Shown: positions 20,799-31,088, numbered from the stretch's first letter. The stretch is DNA of 64,000 bases from Pseudomonas ovata (GCF_003131185.1 NZ_QFFU01000020.1:52315-116314); one strand, 5' to 3'. Numbers and translations are program-made. The notes: generated from the letters alone by a model not told the origin.

Positions 20799-20996
20799 TC
20801 AGCAACACTTCGGCCCACCCTTGCCGCCGTAACGGGCTTCCTGGCGTTCCCGAAAGAACTCCTCGTAGCTCATCATCGGCTTGTCCGGGTGCTTGCCCTG
20901 CATGTGCTCGACATAGTTGTCGTAGTCAGGCATGCCCACCATCAGGCGGGCCGCCTGGCCCAGGTATTTGCCGAGACGGCCAAGGTCATTGAACAC
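20799..20996 (-). CDS. ybdD: YbdD/YjiX family small protein
   Basis: A 65-residue DUF466 protein with the family pattern: MVGMPDYDNYVEHM, HPDKPMMSYEEFFRERQEARYG and a CysCys end (PKCC). Relatives are partners needed for CstA/BtsT-type transport activity in enterobacteria. It lies 24 bases downstream of the cstA stop on the same strand, so it is almost certainly cotranscribed with cstA. Confidence 0.93.
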   Translation of the reverse strand: MFNDLGRLGKYLGQAARLMVGMPDYDNYVEHMQGKHPDKPMMSYEEFFRERQEARYGGKGGPKCC

Positions 20997-21020
20997 GGGC
21001 TGATCCTCTGTGAATGGTCA

Positions 21021-23096
21021 TCAGACTTGCGAACCTTCGGGCATGGCCTGGTAAGGCGCTTCCTTGTCGGTACGTTCGGTCTTGCTCCAGGCTGCACGCC
21101 CGACTTTCACGGCGTAGAACAGGATGCTGAAGACCACGAACAGGAACAGGATCGTCAGGCCGGCATTGGTGTAGGCGTTGAAGATCACGTGCTGCATCTG
21201 GTCGACGTTCTTGGCCGGGGCCAGGATCTGACCGGCATCGGCCGCCGTGCTGTACTTCTTGGCCAGGGCCAGGAAACCGACAGCCGGGTTAGGGTCGAAC
21301 AGCTTGATGAAGCCTGCGGTCACGGTGCAGATCAGCAGCCAGGTGGCCGGCAGCATGGTCACCCACACATAGCGCTGGCGCTTCATCTTGATCAGCACGA
21401 CGGTGGCGAGCATCAGGGCGATACCGGCCAGCATCTGGTTGGAGATGCCAAACAGCGGCCAGAGGGTATTGATGCCACCCAATGGGTCGATCACGCCCTG
21501 GTACAGCAGGTAACCCCAGAGCGCCACGCAGCCACCGGTGCCGATGATGTTGGCGGTCCAGGACTCGGTGCGCTTGAGGGCGGGCACGAAACTGCCCAGC
21601 AGGTCCTGGAGCATGAAGCGACCGGCACGGGTGCCGGCATCGACCGCGGTCAGGATGAACAGCGCCTCGAACAGGATCGCGAAGTGGTACCAGAAGGCCA
21701 TGGTGTTTTCACCCGGCAAGGCCTGGTGCAGGATCTGCGCGATACCGACCGCCAGCGTCGGTGCACCGCCGGCACGGGCCAGGATGGTGTTTTCGCCAAT
21801 GTCCTTGGCCACGGCGGTCAGTTGCTCCGGCGTGATCAGAAAGCCCCACTCGCTGACCTTGGCGGCCACCGAGACCACGTCGCTGCCGACCACGGCAGCC
21901 GGGCTGTTCATGGCGAAGTACACGCCCGGCTCGATCACCGAGGCGGCGACCATGGCCATGATGGCCACGAACGACTCCATCAGCATGCCGCCGTAACCGA
22001 TGTAGCGGGCGTTGACTTCGTTGTCCAGCAGCTTGGGCGTGGTACCCGAGGAGATCAGGGCATGGAAGCCCGAGACCGCGCCGCAGGCAATGGTGATGAA
22101 CAGGAACGGGAACAGCGCGCCTTTCCAGACGGGACCGGTGCCGTCGGTGAACTGGGTCAGGGCCGGCATTTTCAGCTCTGGCGCCAGGATCAGGATACCG
22201 ATGGCCAGGGCCAGGATGGTGCCGATCTTGAGGAAGGTCGACAGGTAGTCACGCGGTGCCAGCAGCAGCCAGACCGGCAGCATGGCGGCAACAAAACCGT
22301 AGCCCACCAGCATCCAGGTGATCTGTATGCCGGTGAAGGTGAAGCGCGGGCCCCAGACCGGATCGGCCGCCACCAGGCCACCAAGCCAGATCGAGCCGAG
22401 CAACAGCACCACGCCGATGATCGAGATTTCGCCGATGCGCCCCGGACGGATGTAGCGCATGTAGATGCCCATGAACATCGCCGTCGGAATGGTCGCCATG
22501 ACGGTGAACATGCCCCACGGACTCTCGGCCAGGGCCTTGACCACGATCAGCGCCAGCACCGCCAGGATGATGATCATGATCAGGAAGCAGCCGAACAGGG
22601 CAATGGTGCCGGGAATACGGCCCATTTCCTCACGGACCATGTCGCCCAGCGACCGGCCGTTACGGCGTGTGGAGAGGAACAGGATCATGAAGTCCTGCAC
22701 CGCGCCGGCCAGCACCACGCCGGCGATCAGCCAGAGCGTGCCGGGCAGGTAGCCCATTTGCGCGGCGAGCACAGGACCGACCAGGGGGCCGGCGCCGGCG
22801 ATGGCGGCAAAGTGGTGACCGAACAGGATGTGCTTGTTGGTCGGGACGTAATCCAGGCCATCGTTGTTGACCACCGCCGGCGTTGCGCGGCGCGGGTCCA
22901 GTTGCATGACGTTGTTGGCAATGAACAGACTGTAGTAACGAAAGGCCACCAGATAGATGGCGACGGCTGCCACCACGATCCACAAGGCATTGATTGCTTC
23001 GCCGCGACGCAGCGCGACGACCCCCAGGGCACAAGCCCCAATGATGGCCAACAGTACCCAGGGTACATGGCGCATCAGACTGTTATTATTTTTCAT
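21021..23096 (-). CDS. cstA: CstA-type carbon starvation / pyruvate-peptide permease
   Basis: An inner-membrane transporter of 691 residues with about 16-18 hydrophobic helices. CstA family blocks are visible: FGHHFAAIAGAGPLVGPVLAAQMGYLPG, a C-terminal CstA_5TM region, and GISNQMLAGIALMLATVVL. Homologues import pyruvate or peptides during carbon limitation. The start is MKNNNSL at 23096 behind GGAATAAG. Two AAnAAnAA motifs flank the start codon, pointing to Crc/Hfq control. First gene of cstA-ybdD-yjiA. Substrate preference (pyruvate versus peptides) cannot be settled by eye. Confidence 0.95.
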   Translation of the reverse strand: MKNNNSLMRHVPWVLLAIIGACALGVVALRRGEAINALWIVVAAVAIYLVAFRYYSLFIANNVMQLDPRRATPAVVNNDGLDYVPTNKHILFGHHFAAIAGAGPLVGPVLAAQMGYLPGTLWLIAGVVLAGAVQDFMILFLSTRRNGRSLGDMVREEMGRIPGTIALFGCFLIMIIILAVLALIVVKALAESPWGMFTVMATIPTAMFMGIYMRYIRPGRIGEISIIGVVLLLGSIWLGGLVAADPVWGPRFTFTGIQITWMLVGYGFVAAMLPVWLLLAPRDYLSTFLKIGTILALAIGILILAPELKMPALTQFTDGTGPVWKGALFPFLFITIACGAVSGFHALISSGTTPKLLDNEVNARYIGYGGMLMESFVAIMAMVAASVIEPGVYFAMNSPAAVVGSDVVSVAAKVSEWGFLITPEQLTAVAKDIGENTILARAGGAPTLAVGIAQILHQALPGENTMAFWYHFAILFEALFILTAVDAGTRAGRFMLQDLLGSFVPALKRTESWTANIIGTGGCVALWGYLLYQGVIDPLGGINTLWPLFGISNQMLAGIALMLATVVLIKMKRQRYVWVTMLPATWLLICTVTAGFIKLFDPNPAVGFLALAKKYSTAADAGQILAPAKNVDQMQHVIFNAYTNAGLTILFLFVVFSILFYAVKVGRAAWSKTERTDKEAPYQAMPEGSQV

Positions 23097-23105
23097 TTTC
23101 TTATT
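23083..23105 (-). promoter_or_regulatory. Putative Crc/Hfq catabolite-activity motifs at the cstA start
   Basis: On the cstA strand, AATAAGAA (23098-23105) lies directly before the ATG and AATAATAA (23083-23090) is in codons 3-5. Both fit the Pseudomonas Crc/Hfq target pattern AAnAAnAA. Their position over the ribosome-binding site is typical for translational repression. Confidence 0.65.
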
Positions 23106-23307
23106 CCAGCAGAAATGACTAGAAGTTCTGGATCATGCAGTTGTGTGGTCGCTTGTGGCGACGCGGCAGCATAACCCGACGATGCGAGTGTAGTCTTGTC
23201 AGAGCGAAAGGCCACCCCCCTACGATGGTCTGGGTGAAAATTAATCGGGTCGCGCTACAACCCTTGTCCCAGAGCCTGCGCAAGCAGGCTGCCAGGCAAG
23301 ACAGAAA

Positions 23308-24675
<1,368 letters not shown>

Positions 24676-24874
24676 GAATAAATCCGCCCGCAAAAGCCGC
24701 CATGATAACGCAGGTGGCCGGCCCCTTACGTCCCCCGACCCTTGGCGTTATTGCACAATCGAATAAAACTTACCGTTTCACGTCCGGTCGATTGAACCGG
24801 TACCAAACAGCGGCATCCTGCACGCCGCTCGATTACACTGCAGCGGATCCACTCATCTGTAACAAGGAATGACC

Positions 24875-25324
24875 ATGAGCATTATCAACGAATTCAAGGC
24901 ATTCGCCGTCAAGGGCAATGTGGTCGACATGGCCGTGGGTATCATCATCGGCGCCGCCTTCGGCAAGATCGTTTCGTCGTTCGTGGGCGATGTGATCATG
25001 CCGCCTCTGGGCCTGTTGATCGGCGGTGTTGATTTCAGCGACCTGGCCATTACCCTGCGTCCCGCCGAAGGCGCAGCCCCTGCGGTGGTCATGGCCTATG
25101 GCAAGTTCATCCAGACGGTAGTCGACTTCATCATCGTGGCGTTTGCCATCTTCATGGGCGTTAAGGCCATCAACCGCCTCAAGCGCGAAGAAGCCAAGGC
25201 CCCGAGCCTGCCGGCGGCGCCTTCCAAGCAGGAAGTGCTGCTGGGTGAAATCCGTGACCTGCTCAAGGAGCAGCACAAGCCGGCCGAGCCGGTGGTGATC
25301 GACCCGAAAAAGCCGTTGCTGTAA
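24875..25324 (+). CDS. mscL: Large-conductance mechanosensitive channel
   Basis: An inner-membrane homopentameric tension-gated channel that releases solutes on hypo-osmotic shock. It has 149 residues. An N-terminal amphipathic helix (MSIINEFKAFAVKGN) precedes TM1 (VVDMAVGIIIGAAFGKIVSS), a periplasmic loop, TM2 (FIQTVVDFIIVAFAIFMGV), and a C-terminal cytoplasmic helix (EVLLGEIRDLLKEQ). The start at 24875 is 6 bases after AAGGA; the ATG at 24869 directly abuts that signal and is rejected. Divergent from radA. Confidence 0.97.
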   Translation: MSIINEFKAFAVKGNVVDMAVGIIIGAAFGKIVSSFVGDVIMPPLGLLIGGVDFSDLAITLRPAEGAAPAVVMAYGKFIQTVVDFIIVAFAIFMGVKAINRLKREEAKAPSLPAAPSKQEVLLGEIRDLLKEQHKPAEPVVIDPKKPLL

Positions 25325-25345
25325 TCGCCGGCACCGGCCGGGCCG

Positions 25346-26122
25346 TTACCAGTAGGTCTCGACCGCCACCTGCCCCGGCCGGCGGCTCAGGCTCAGTTGC
25401 AGGTTGCGCTGCTTGAGCAACTGACGCGTCTCGTCGACCATTTCCGGGTTGCCACACAGCATGACCCGTGAATGTTCAGGACTCAGCTCCAGGCTGGCCG
25501 CCGCCTCCAGGTCACCGTCCTCGATCAGTCGCGTGATGCGGCTGTTCAGGGCGCCGGGATAAGCTTCGCGGGTGACCACCGGCAGGTACAGGAACTTGTG
25601 CGCGTATTCGGCCAGGTAGTCGCGCTGTGTGAGCGCTTCGATCAGCGGCTGGTACGCCAGCTCCGCCGCTTCGCGCACGCTGTACACCAGAATGATGCGC
25701 TCGAATTTCTCCCACACCTCGAAATCCTGCAGCAGCGACAGGAACGGCGCAACGCCAGTACCGGTCGCCAGCAGCCACAGGTCGCGGCCATCGACGAAGC
25801 GGTCCAGGGTCAGGTAGCCGAACGCCTGTTTCTCGACCAGCAGTTCATCGCCTTCACGCAGGCGGCTCAGCTCGCTGGTGAACTCGCCGTCCGGCACCAC
25901 GATGGAAAAGAATTCGAGAAACTCGTCATAAGGCGAAGACACCATCGAGTAGGCACGCCACACGGTGCTGCCGTCGGCCTTGGTCACGCCCAGGCGGGCG
26001 AACTGTCCGGCACGGAAACGAAAGCCGGCATCGCGGGTGGCACGCAGGGTGAACAGATTGGGGGTCAAGGGGGTCACGCGCTGCAGCGTTTGCCGGGTGA
26101 ACTTGTCGTCGCTGACGGTCAT
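25346..26122 (-). CDS. fpr: Ferredoxin/flavodoxin-NADP+ reductase
   Basis: A FAD enzyme that exchanges electrons between NADPH and ferredoxin or flavodoxin, supporting oxidative stress and iron-sulfur metabolism. It has 258 residues, the length of the bacterial FPR-I type. FAD motif RAYSMVSSPYD is near residues 51-61, NADP motif TGTGVAPFLSLLQD follows, then VYSVREAAEL and CGNPEMVDE, with the C-terminal aromatic ETYW of this subtype. The start at 26122 (MTVSDDKF) matches relatives; AGGAG is 13 bases upstream, rather far. Confidence 0.95.
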   Translation of the reverse strand: MTVSDDKFTRQTLQRVTPLTPNLFTLRATRDAGFRFRAGQFARLGVTKADGSTVWRAYSMVSSPYDEFLEFFSIVVPDGEFTSELSRLREGDELLVEKQAFGYLTLDRFVDGRDLWLLATGTGVAPFLSLLQDFEVWEKFERIILVYSVREAAELAYQPLIEALTQRDYLAEYAHKFLYLPVVTREAYPGALNSRITRLIEDGDLEAAASLELSPEHSRVMLCGNPEMVDETRQLLKQRNLQLSLSRRPGQVAVETYW

Positions 26123-26469
26123 GGTGTGCTTGCAACTCCTGAACATGAATGGCAGGCCTGCAGTGTCCCGCAAAAGGCCATCGAGAAACACCGTCTGTTT
26201 GTATTGACATCCCGTTGTCGCGTCATCGATGGGTCTTATTTAGACTATTTGGTTCTTTTCTACCTGTTTCAAAGAAGCCCCGAGACAGGGTCAAAAAGCG
26301 TTACCCCATGACAAACAATGGTTTCAGGGCGATGACACTTCTTTGAATCCAAAAATGCCATCACCCCACCCGTCTGGATAGTTTTTGCCGGCAAAAGATC
26401 CGCTGCGCTTTTTCCTAAACTGACAGAACCCTCATCGAAGGGTCTCGCCAGACCGGCATGGAGGCGATC
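26123..26469. other. Divergent intergenic region between fpr and the solo LuxR-type gene
   Basis: About 350 bases, lower in GC than the flanks. It must contain both promoters. I see no REP element, strong hairpin or known operator that I can name. Confidence 0.4.
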
Positions 26470-26712
26470 ATGGAATCAGCCAGACTCGTGTCACCCCAAC
26501 CGTCACAAAGCAGCGCCTTGACGAAAAGAGAAATCGAAATACTCAAGTGGTCCGCCAAAGGCAAGACAGCCAGCGACATCGCAATCATCTTGCGCCTCAA
26601 GGAGCGAACCATTCATTTTCATATTGCCAGCGCCATCCAGAAGCTGGGGGTTTGCAACAAGACCGCAGCGGCTGTGCAAGCCGCCTTGAGCGGCGTATTC
26701 GGAACCCTTTGA
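26470..26712 (+). CDS. Solo LuxR-type HTH protein
   Basis: An 80-residue DNA-binding protein consisting only of a GerE/LuxR HTH: LTKREIEILKWSAKGKTASD, then the recognition helix IILRLKERTIHFHIASAIQKLG. There is no receiver or autoinducer domain. The start at 26470 lies 5 bases after GGAGG; an in-frame ATG at 26458 sits before that signal. The HTH is close to those of Pseudomonas quorum-sensing-type LuxR proteins. Its targets are unknown; the divergent fpr or itself is the nearest. Confidence 0.85.
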   Translation: MESARLVSPQPSQSSALTKREIEILKWSAKGKTASDIAIILRLKERTIHFHIASAIQKLGVCNKTAAAVQAALSGVFGTL

Positions 26713-26831
26713 TACATGGACCACAATGGCAGGTCCCAAAGGGCAAAAAGCACGTAGAATCACGCACCTTATGCCCGCCCGGTACGTGCCGGACGTGCGT
26801 GATGCCCGTCGTTTGCCCAGAGTTTCCTGCC

Positions 26832-27956
26832 ATGCCCCTGCTTTCCAGCGCCTTTGCCCAACTCGACCTGATTCGTCAGCCGGAACAACCGAACGAACCC
26901 TTGCAGGCGTTCGATGCCGCTGACGAGTACCTGCTCAATCACGTTGCCGAACAGGGCTTGAACCTGCACACCCGCGTACTGGTGCTCAACGACAGTTTCG
27001 GCGGCCTGGCCGCGAGCCTGGCGGCGCACGCGACGGTGTCCAGCAGCGGTGATTCCTTTCTGGCCAGCAGCGCCCTTGAAATCAACCTGGCCCGCAATGG
27101 CATGGCCACCGATGCCGTGACGGTGATGCCTGCCAGTGAGCCGTTGAGCGGGCCGTTCGACTGGGTGCTGATCCGCATCCCCAAGACCCTGGCGCTGCTG
27201 GAAGAGCAATTGATCCGTCTGCAAGGCCAACTGGCGCCAGGCGCCCAAGTGGTGGCGGCGGCGATGATCAAGCACCTGCCACGCTCGGCCGGTGAGCTGC
27301 TGGAAGAATACGTAGGCCCGGTGCAGGCGTCTCTGGCGGTGAAAAAAGCCCGCCTGCTGTTTGCCACACCGGTGCCCAAGGAAGTGCAGCCCTCGCCGTT
27401 CCCGACCCGCTATCGCCTTGAGCAACCGGCGCTGGAGCTGGTCAACCACGCCAATGTGTTCTGCCGCGACGGGCTGGACATCGGCACCCGGGCCTTTCTG
27501 CCCTGGCTACCCAAGGGCCTGGGCAAGGCGCGTGTCGCGGATCTGGGCTGCGGTAACGGCGTGCTGGCCATTGCCAGCGCCCTGGACAACCCCGAGGCCG
27601 AGTACACGCTGGTCGACGAGTCGTACATGGCCGTGCAGTCGGCGGCGCAGAACTGGCACGCCGCACTGGGCGAGCGCCCGGTGACGATCCGGGCGGCCGA
27701 CGGGCTGGCCACTCAGCCTGACGATTCGCTGGATGTGGTGCTGTGCAACCCGCCGTTTCACCAGCAGCAGGTGGTCGGTGATTTTCTGGCCTGGCGCATG
27801 TTCCTCCAGGCCCGGGCCGCGCTGGTGCAAGGCGGCGCGCTGTACATCGTCGGCAATCGCCACCTGGGCTACCACGCCAAGCTGGCACGGCTGTTCCGCG
27901 ACGTCGAGCAGGTGGCCGCCACGCCCAAGTTCGTGATTCTCAAGGCGCGCAAGTAA
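26832..27956 (+). CDS. rlmG: 23S rRNA (guanine-N2) methyltransferase RlmG
   Basis: An SAM-dependent enzyme that methylates G1835 of 23S rRNA in E. coli numbering. At 374 residues it has the usual length of the RlmG/RsmC group. A degenerate N-terminal methyltransferase-like domain is followed by the catalytic domain with SAM motif DLGCGNGVLAIAS near residues 238-250 and the N2-guanine motif NPPFHQQ. The start MPLLSSAF at 26832 fits the family, although the ribosome-binding site is weak; the much longer frame upstream runs through the luxR gene and is rejected. RsmC is the alternative, but the sequence fits RlmG better. Confidence 0.85.
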   Translation: MPLLSSAFAQLDLIRQPEQPNEPLQAFDAADEYLLNHVAEQGLNLHTRVLVLNDSFGGLAASLAAHATVSSSGDSFLASSALEINLARNGMATDAVTVMPASEPLSGPFDWVLIRIPKTLALLEEQLIRLQGQLAPGAQVVAAAMIKHLPRSAGELLEEYVGPVQASLAVKKARLLFATPVPKEVQPSPFPTRYRLEQPALELVNHANVFCRDGLDIGTRAFLPWLPKGLGKARVADLGCGNGVLAIASALDNPEAEYTLVDESYMAVQSAAQNWHAALGERPVTIRAADGLATQPDDSLDVVLCNPPFHQQQVVGDFLAWRMFLQARAALVQGGALYIVGNRHLGYHAKLARLFRDVEQVAATPKFVILKARK

Positions 27957-27960
27957 CCAG

Positions 27961-27994
27961 AAAAAACCCTCCTTCACAGCCCGTTCAGGAGGGT
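27961..27994 (-). terminator. Rho-independent terminator of the cio operon
   Basis: ACCCTCCT (27966-27973) and AGGAGGGT (27987-27994) form an 8-bp stem with a 13-base loop. Read on the minus strand it ends in TTTTTT. A second small hairpin (CCGTGT...ACACGG, 28003-28020) lies just before it. The plus-strand rlmG may also use the stem. Confidence 0.8.
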
Positions 27995-28042
27995 ACAAAA
28001 AGCCGTGTCCACGAAACACGGGATGGGATATTGGCGCGAGCC

Positions 28043-28210
28043 TCAATGAGTGGTCAGGCCCGCCGCACTCATGAACATGCGCATCAGGCTGGCGACGATG
28101 AACAGGGCCAGTACGCTGCCGGCCCAGATGCCGCCCAGCCAGGCCAGACGCTGCCACAACGGCTTGTTCATCGCCGGGTCGTCGTCATGCCGGGGATTGT
28201 TGCTACTCAT
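28043..28210 (-). CDS. DUF2474 small subunit of the cyanide-insensitive oxidase
   Basis: A 55-residue single-span membrane protein (MSSNNPRHDDDPAMNK, then WLGGIWAGSVLALFIVASLM). The Trp-rich entry to the helix and the place directly after cioB, 26 bases past its stop, match the DUF2474 proteins that accompany bd-type oxidases, comparable to CydX. It probably stabilises the CioAB complex in the inner membrane. The ATG at 28210 follows GGAGGAAC. Confidence 0.85.
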   Translation of the reverse strand: MSSNNPRHDDDPAMNKPLWQRLAWLGGIWAGSVLALFIVASLMRMFMSAAGLTTH

Positions 28211-28236
28211 CACGTGTTCCTCCAGTCATCAAGCAC

Positions 28237-29244
28237 TCAGTGATAGCCGTCTTCGGTGGTCACCTTGCCGCGGAACACGTAGTAGCTCCAGAAGGTGTAC
28301 CCCAGGATGAACGGGATGATGAACAGCGTGCCCACCAGCATGAAACCCTGGCTCTGCGGCGGCGAAGCGGCCTCCCAGATGCTGATCGACGGCGGCACGA
28401 TATTGGGCCAGAGGCTGATGCCCAGCCCGCTGTAGCCCAGGAAGATCAGCAGCAGGGTCAGCAAAAACGGCGTGTAGTGCGCATTGCGGGCCACGGCCTT
28501 GAACAGCCCGTACAGGGTCACCAGCACCAGGATCGGCACCGGCATGAACCACAACAGGTTGGGCATGCTGAACCAGCGCTCGGCAATGGCCGGGTGCGAC
28601 AGGGGCGTCCACAGGCTGACGATGCCCATCACCACCAGCACCGCGATGGCCAGGGGGCGCGCCAGGTCATGCATGGCCTTCTGCAGCGAGCCTTCGGTCT
28701 TCATGATCAGCCAGGTGCAGCCCAGCAGCGCATACGCCACGATCAGGGCCAGGCCGCAGAACAGCGGAAACGGTGACAGCCAGTCCAGCGAGCCGCCGGC
28801 GTACTGGCGGTCGACCACCGGCATGCCCTCGATAAACGCCCCCAGCGCCACGCCCTGGAAAAAGGTCGCCGTCAGCGAGCCACCAATGAACGCCTTGTCC
28901 CACCAATGCTGGCTGGCCTCGGACGACTTGAAGCGGAACTCGAACGCCACACCGCGAAAGATCAGCCCCACCAGCATGAAAATCAGCGGCAGGTACAGCG
29001 CTGACAACACCACCGAGTAGGCCAGCGGGAAAGCACCAAACAGACCGGCACCGCCCAGCACCAGCCAGGTCTCGTTGCCGTCCCAGACCGGCGCGACGGT
29101 GTTCATCATCACGTCGCGGTCGTGGCTCTGCTTCATGAACGGAAACAGGATGCCGATGCCCAGGTCGAAGCCGTCCATGACCACGTACATCATGATCCCG
29201 AAGATGATGATCACGGCCCATATCAGCGAAAGATCAATGCCCAT
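28237..29244 (-). CDS. cioB: Cyanide-insensitive terminal oxidase subunit II
   Basis: Subunit II of a bd-type quinol oxidase in the inner membrane, accepting electrons from ubiquinol. It has 335 residues with eight or nine helices. Landmarks are IIIFGIMMYVVMDGFDLGIGILFPF at the N-terminus, VWDGNETWLVLGGAGLFGAFP, and the C-terminal FIIPFILGYTFWSYYVFRGKV. It begins 3 bases after the cioA stop, so the two are translationally coupled. The length equals P. aeruginosa CioB as I recall it. Confidence 0.96.
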   Translation of the reverse strand: MGIDLSLIWAVIIIFGIMMYVVMDGFDLGIGILFPFMKQSHDRDVMMNTVAPVWDGNETWLVLGGAGLFGAFPLAYSVVLSALYLPLIFMLVGLIFRGVAFEFRFKSSEASQHWWDKAFIGGSLTATFFQGVALGAFIEGMPVVDRQYAGGSLDWLSPFPLFCGLALIVAYALLGCTWLIMKTEGSLQKAMHDLARPLAIAVLVVMGIVSLWTPLSHPAIAERWFSMPNLLWFMPVPILVLVTLYGLFKAVARNAHYTPFLLTLLLIFLGYSGLGISLWPNIVPPSISIWEAASPPQSQGFMLVGTLFIIPFILGYTFWSYYVFRGKVTTEDGYH

Positions 29245-29247
29245 GGC

Positions 29248-30687
29248 TCAGTTCCCCTTGCCCAGTCGATCGAGATTGTCGCCGTCCTGCGTGCCTTCGA
29301 CGGCGGCGGAAAGAGGACGGGCCGGCGTGCGGGTCTGGCCCGGGCCGCCACGCGGCGTGTGTTCGACATGCGGCTGAGGCCCCTTGCGCACCAGGCGCAT
29401 CATGTAGACGAAGCCGGCACCGAACAGCACGAAGTACACCACCACGAACATCACCAGGGTGATGCTCATCTGCACCACGCTGTGGTTGGACACGCCGTCG
29501 GCGGTGCGCATCAGGCCGTAGACCACCCACGGCTGTCGCCCGATCTCGGTGGTGAACCAGCCGGCCAGGATCGCGATCAGGCCCGAGGGTCCCATCAACA
29601 GCACCAGGCGCAGGAACGGCCGCGACTGGTAGATACGGTCACGCTTGCGCAGCCACAGGCTCCACAGCCCGGTCAGGATCATCAGCATGCCAAGACCGAC
29701 CATGATGCGGAACGACCAGAACACCACGGTCGAGTTGGGCCGGTCCTCAGGCTTGAACTCCTTGAGCGCCGGCACCTGCTTGTCCAGGCTGTGGGTCAGG
29801 ATCAGGCTGCCCATGTAGGGAATCTCGACGGCGTACAGGGTTTTCTCCTGCTTCATGTCCGGCCAGCCGAACAGGATCAGCGGGGTCGGTTCGTCGCCGA
29901 CGTTTTCCCAGTGCCCCTCGATCGCGGCGATCTTGGCCGGCTGGTGCTTGAGGGTGTTCAGGCCGTGGAAGTCGCCGACCACTGCCTGGATCGGCGCCAC
30001 CAGCAGGGCCATCCACATGGCCATCGACAGCATCTTGCGCACCGCCGGCGTGTTGCGACCGCGCAGCAGGTGCCAGGCCGCCGACGAGCCGACAAAGAAT
30101 GCCGTGGCCACGAAGGCGGCAATCGCCATGTGGGTCAGGCGGTACGGGAACGAGGGGTTGAAGACCACGGCAAACCAGTCAGTCGGAATGACCCGGCCGT
30201 CGATGATCTCGAAACCTTGCGGGGTCTGCATCCAGCTGTTGGACGACAGGATCCAGAATGTGGAGATCAGCGTGCCGATCGCTACCATGATCGTGGCGAA
30301 AAAGTGCAGGCCACGGCCCACGCGGTTCCAGCCGAACAGCATCACCCCCAGGAAACCGGCCTCGAGGAAAAACGCGGTGAGCACCTCGTAGGTCAGCAAG
30401 GGACCGGTGACGGCGCCGGCAAAGTCGGAGAACCGGCTCCAGTTGGTGCCGAACTGGTAAGCCATCACCAGGCCCGAGACCACGCCCATGCCAAAGTTGA
30501 CGGCAAAAATCTTCAGCCAGTAGTGATACAGGTCGCGGTACACATCGTTGCGGGTTTTCAGCCACAAGCCTTCGAGCACAGCCAGGTAGCTGGCCAGACC
30601 GATGGTGATGGCCGGGAACAGGATGTGGAACGAAATCGTGAACGCGAACTGGATGCGGGCGAGATCGAGCGACTCCAAACCGAACAT
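29248..30687 (-). CDS. cioA: Cyanide-insensitive terminal oxidase subunit I
   Basis: The haem-bearing subunit of the CIO bd-type oxidase, 479 residues. It begins LESLDLARIQFAFTISFHILFPA with the conserved His, and contains GMGVVSGLVMAYQFGTNWSRF, a short Q-loop as in CIO-type enzymes, and the signature GRQPWVVYGLMRT. It oxidises quinol and reduces oxygen to water and tolerates cyanide. The ATG at 30687 is behind GAGGAATC. An ANR/FNR-type box lies about 170 bases upstream. First gene of cioA-cioB-DUF2474. Confidence 0.96.
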   Translation of the reverse strand: MFGLESLDLARIQFAFTISFHILFPAITIGLASYLAVLEGLWLKTRNDVYRDLYHYWLKIFAVNFGMGVVSGLVMAYQFGTNWSRFSDFAGAVTGPLLTYEVLTAFFLEAGFLGVMLFGWNRVGRGLHFFATIMVAIGTLISTFWILSSNSWMQTPQGFEIIDGRVIPTDWFAVVFNPSFPYRLTHMAIAAFVATAFFVGSSAAWHLLRGRNTPAVRKMLSMAMWMALLVAPIQAVVGDFHGLNTLKHQPAKIAAIEGHWENVGDEPTPLILFGWPDMKQEKTLYAVEIPYMGSLILTHSLDKQVPALKEFKPEDRPNSTVVFWSFRIMVGLGMLMILTGLWSLWLRKRDRIYQSRPFLRLVLLMGPSGLIAILAGWFTTEIGRQPWVVYGLMRTADGVSNHSVVQMSITLVMFVVVYFVLFGAGFVYMMRLVRKGPQPHVEHTPRGGPGQTRTPARPLSAAVEGTQDGDNLDRLGKGN

Positions 30688-31088
30688 AAGGCGATTCCTC
30701 AGATGCTGCGGCTGCAGGCTTGCGCCGGCAGCGGTGGCCCACGGTCAGGGCGGTTACAGAGTGCCTGGGGGCTTCTGACGAGTCCTCGGCACACCATTGC
30801 GATGCAATGGGCATCAGCTGTATGACGGCTGACGCATAGTTGCGTTCGATCGTTTTGATACAGGTCAACCGACGCTGAAAGATTAGCTGCATTTACCTGC
30901 GACGCCTGCGTGGTACGTTGTCGCGTGACCGGATGCCTCACCCTGCTGCATAGTGAATGTCGATCGTCAGGGAAGGCGCCCGGCAGCGGCAACGGCCCTT
31001 CCCCGAATAATGGCCTTATGCTATTGAATACCTCTGACGTGATCAGTCGTCACGGTGCCGCCACCTCATCAAGAGTCACAGGACGTGC
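30688..31088. other. Divergent regulatory region between cioA and the DosP-like gene
   Basis: 400 bases without a gene. It contains one ANR/FNR-type palindrome (30855-30868) nearer to cioA, and no REP element. Both divergent promoters must lie here, and the box could serve either. Confidence 0.6.
30855..30868. promoter_or_regulatory. ANR/FNR-type box
   Basis: TTGATACAGGTCAA matches the TTGAT-N4-(A/G)TCAA consensus of the oxygen sensor ANR/FNR. It lies 168 bases upstream of the cioA ATG and 221 bases upstream of the divergent gene. In P. aeruginosa ANR represses cioAB at low oxygen. Confidence 0.75.

Noticed and set aside
20703..23174. Plus-strand open frame of 823 codons opposite cstA
   Set aside because: His/Asp/Gln-rich low-complexity translation typical of an antisense shadow; cstA on the other strand is unmistakable.
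29122..30825. Plus-strand open frame of 567 codons opposite cioA
   Set aside because: Shadow of the cioA coding strand; no start signal and no recognisable domain.
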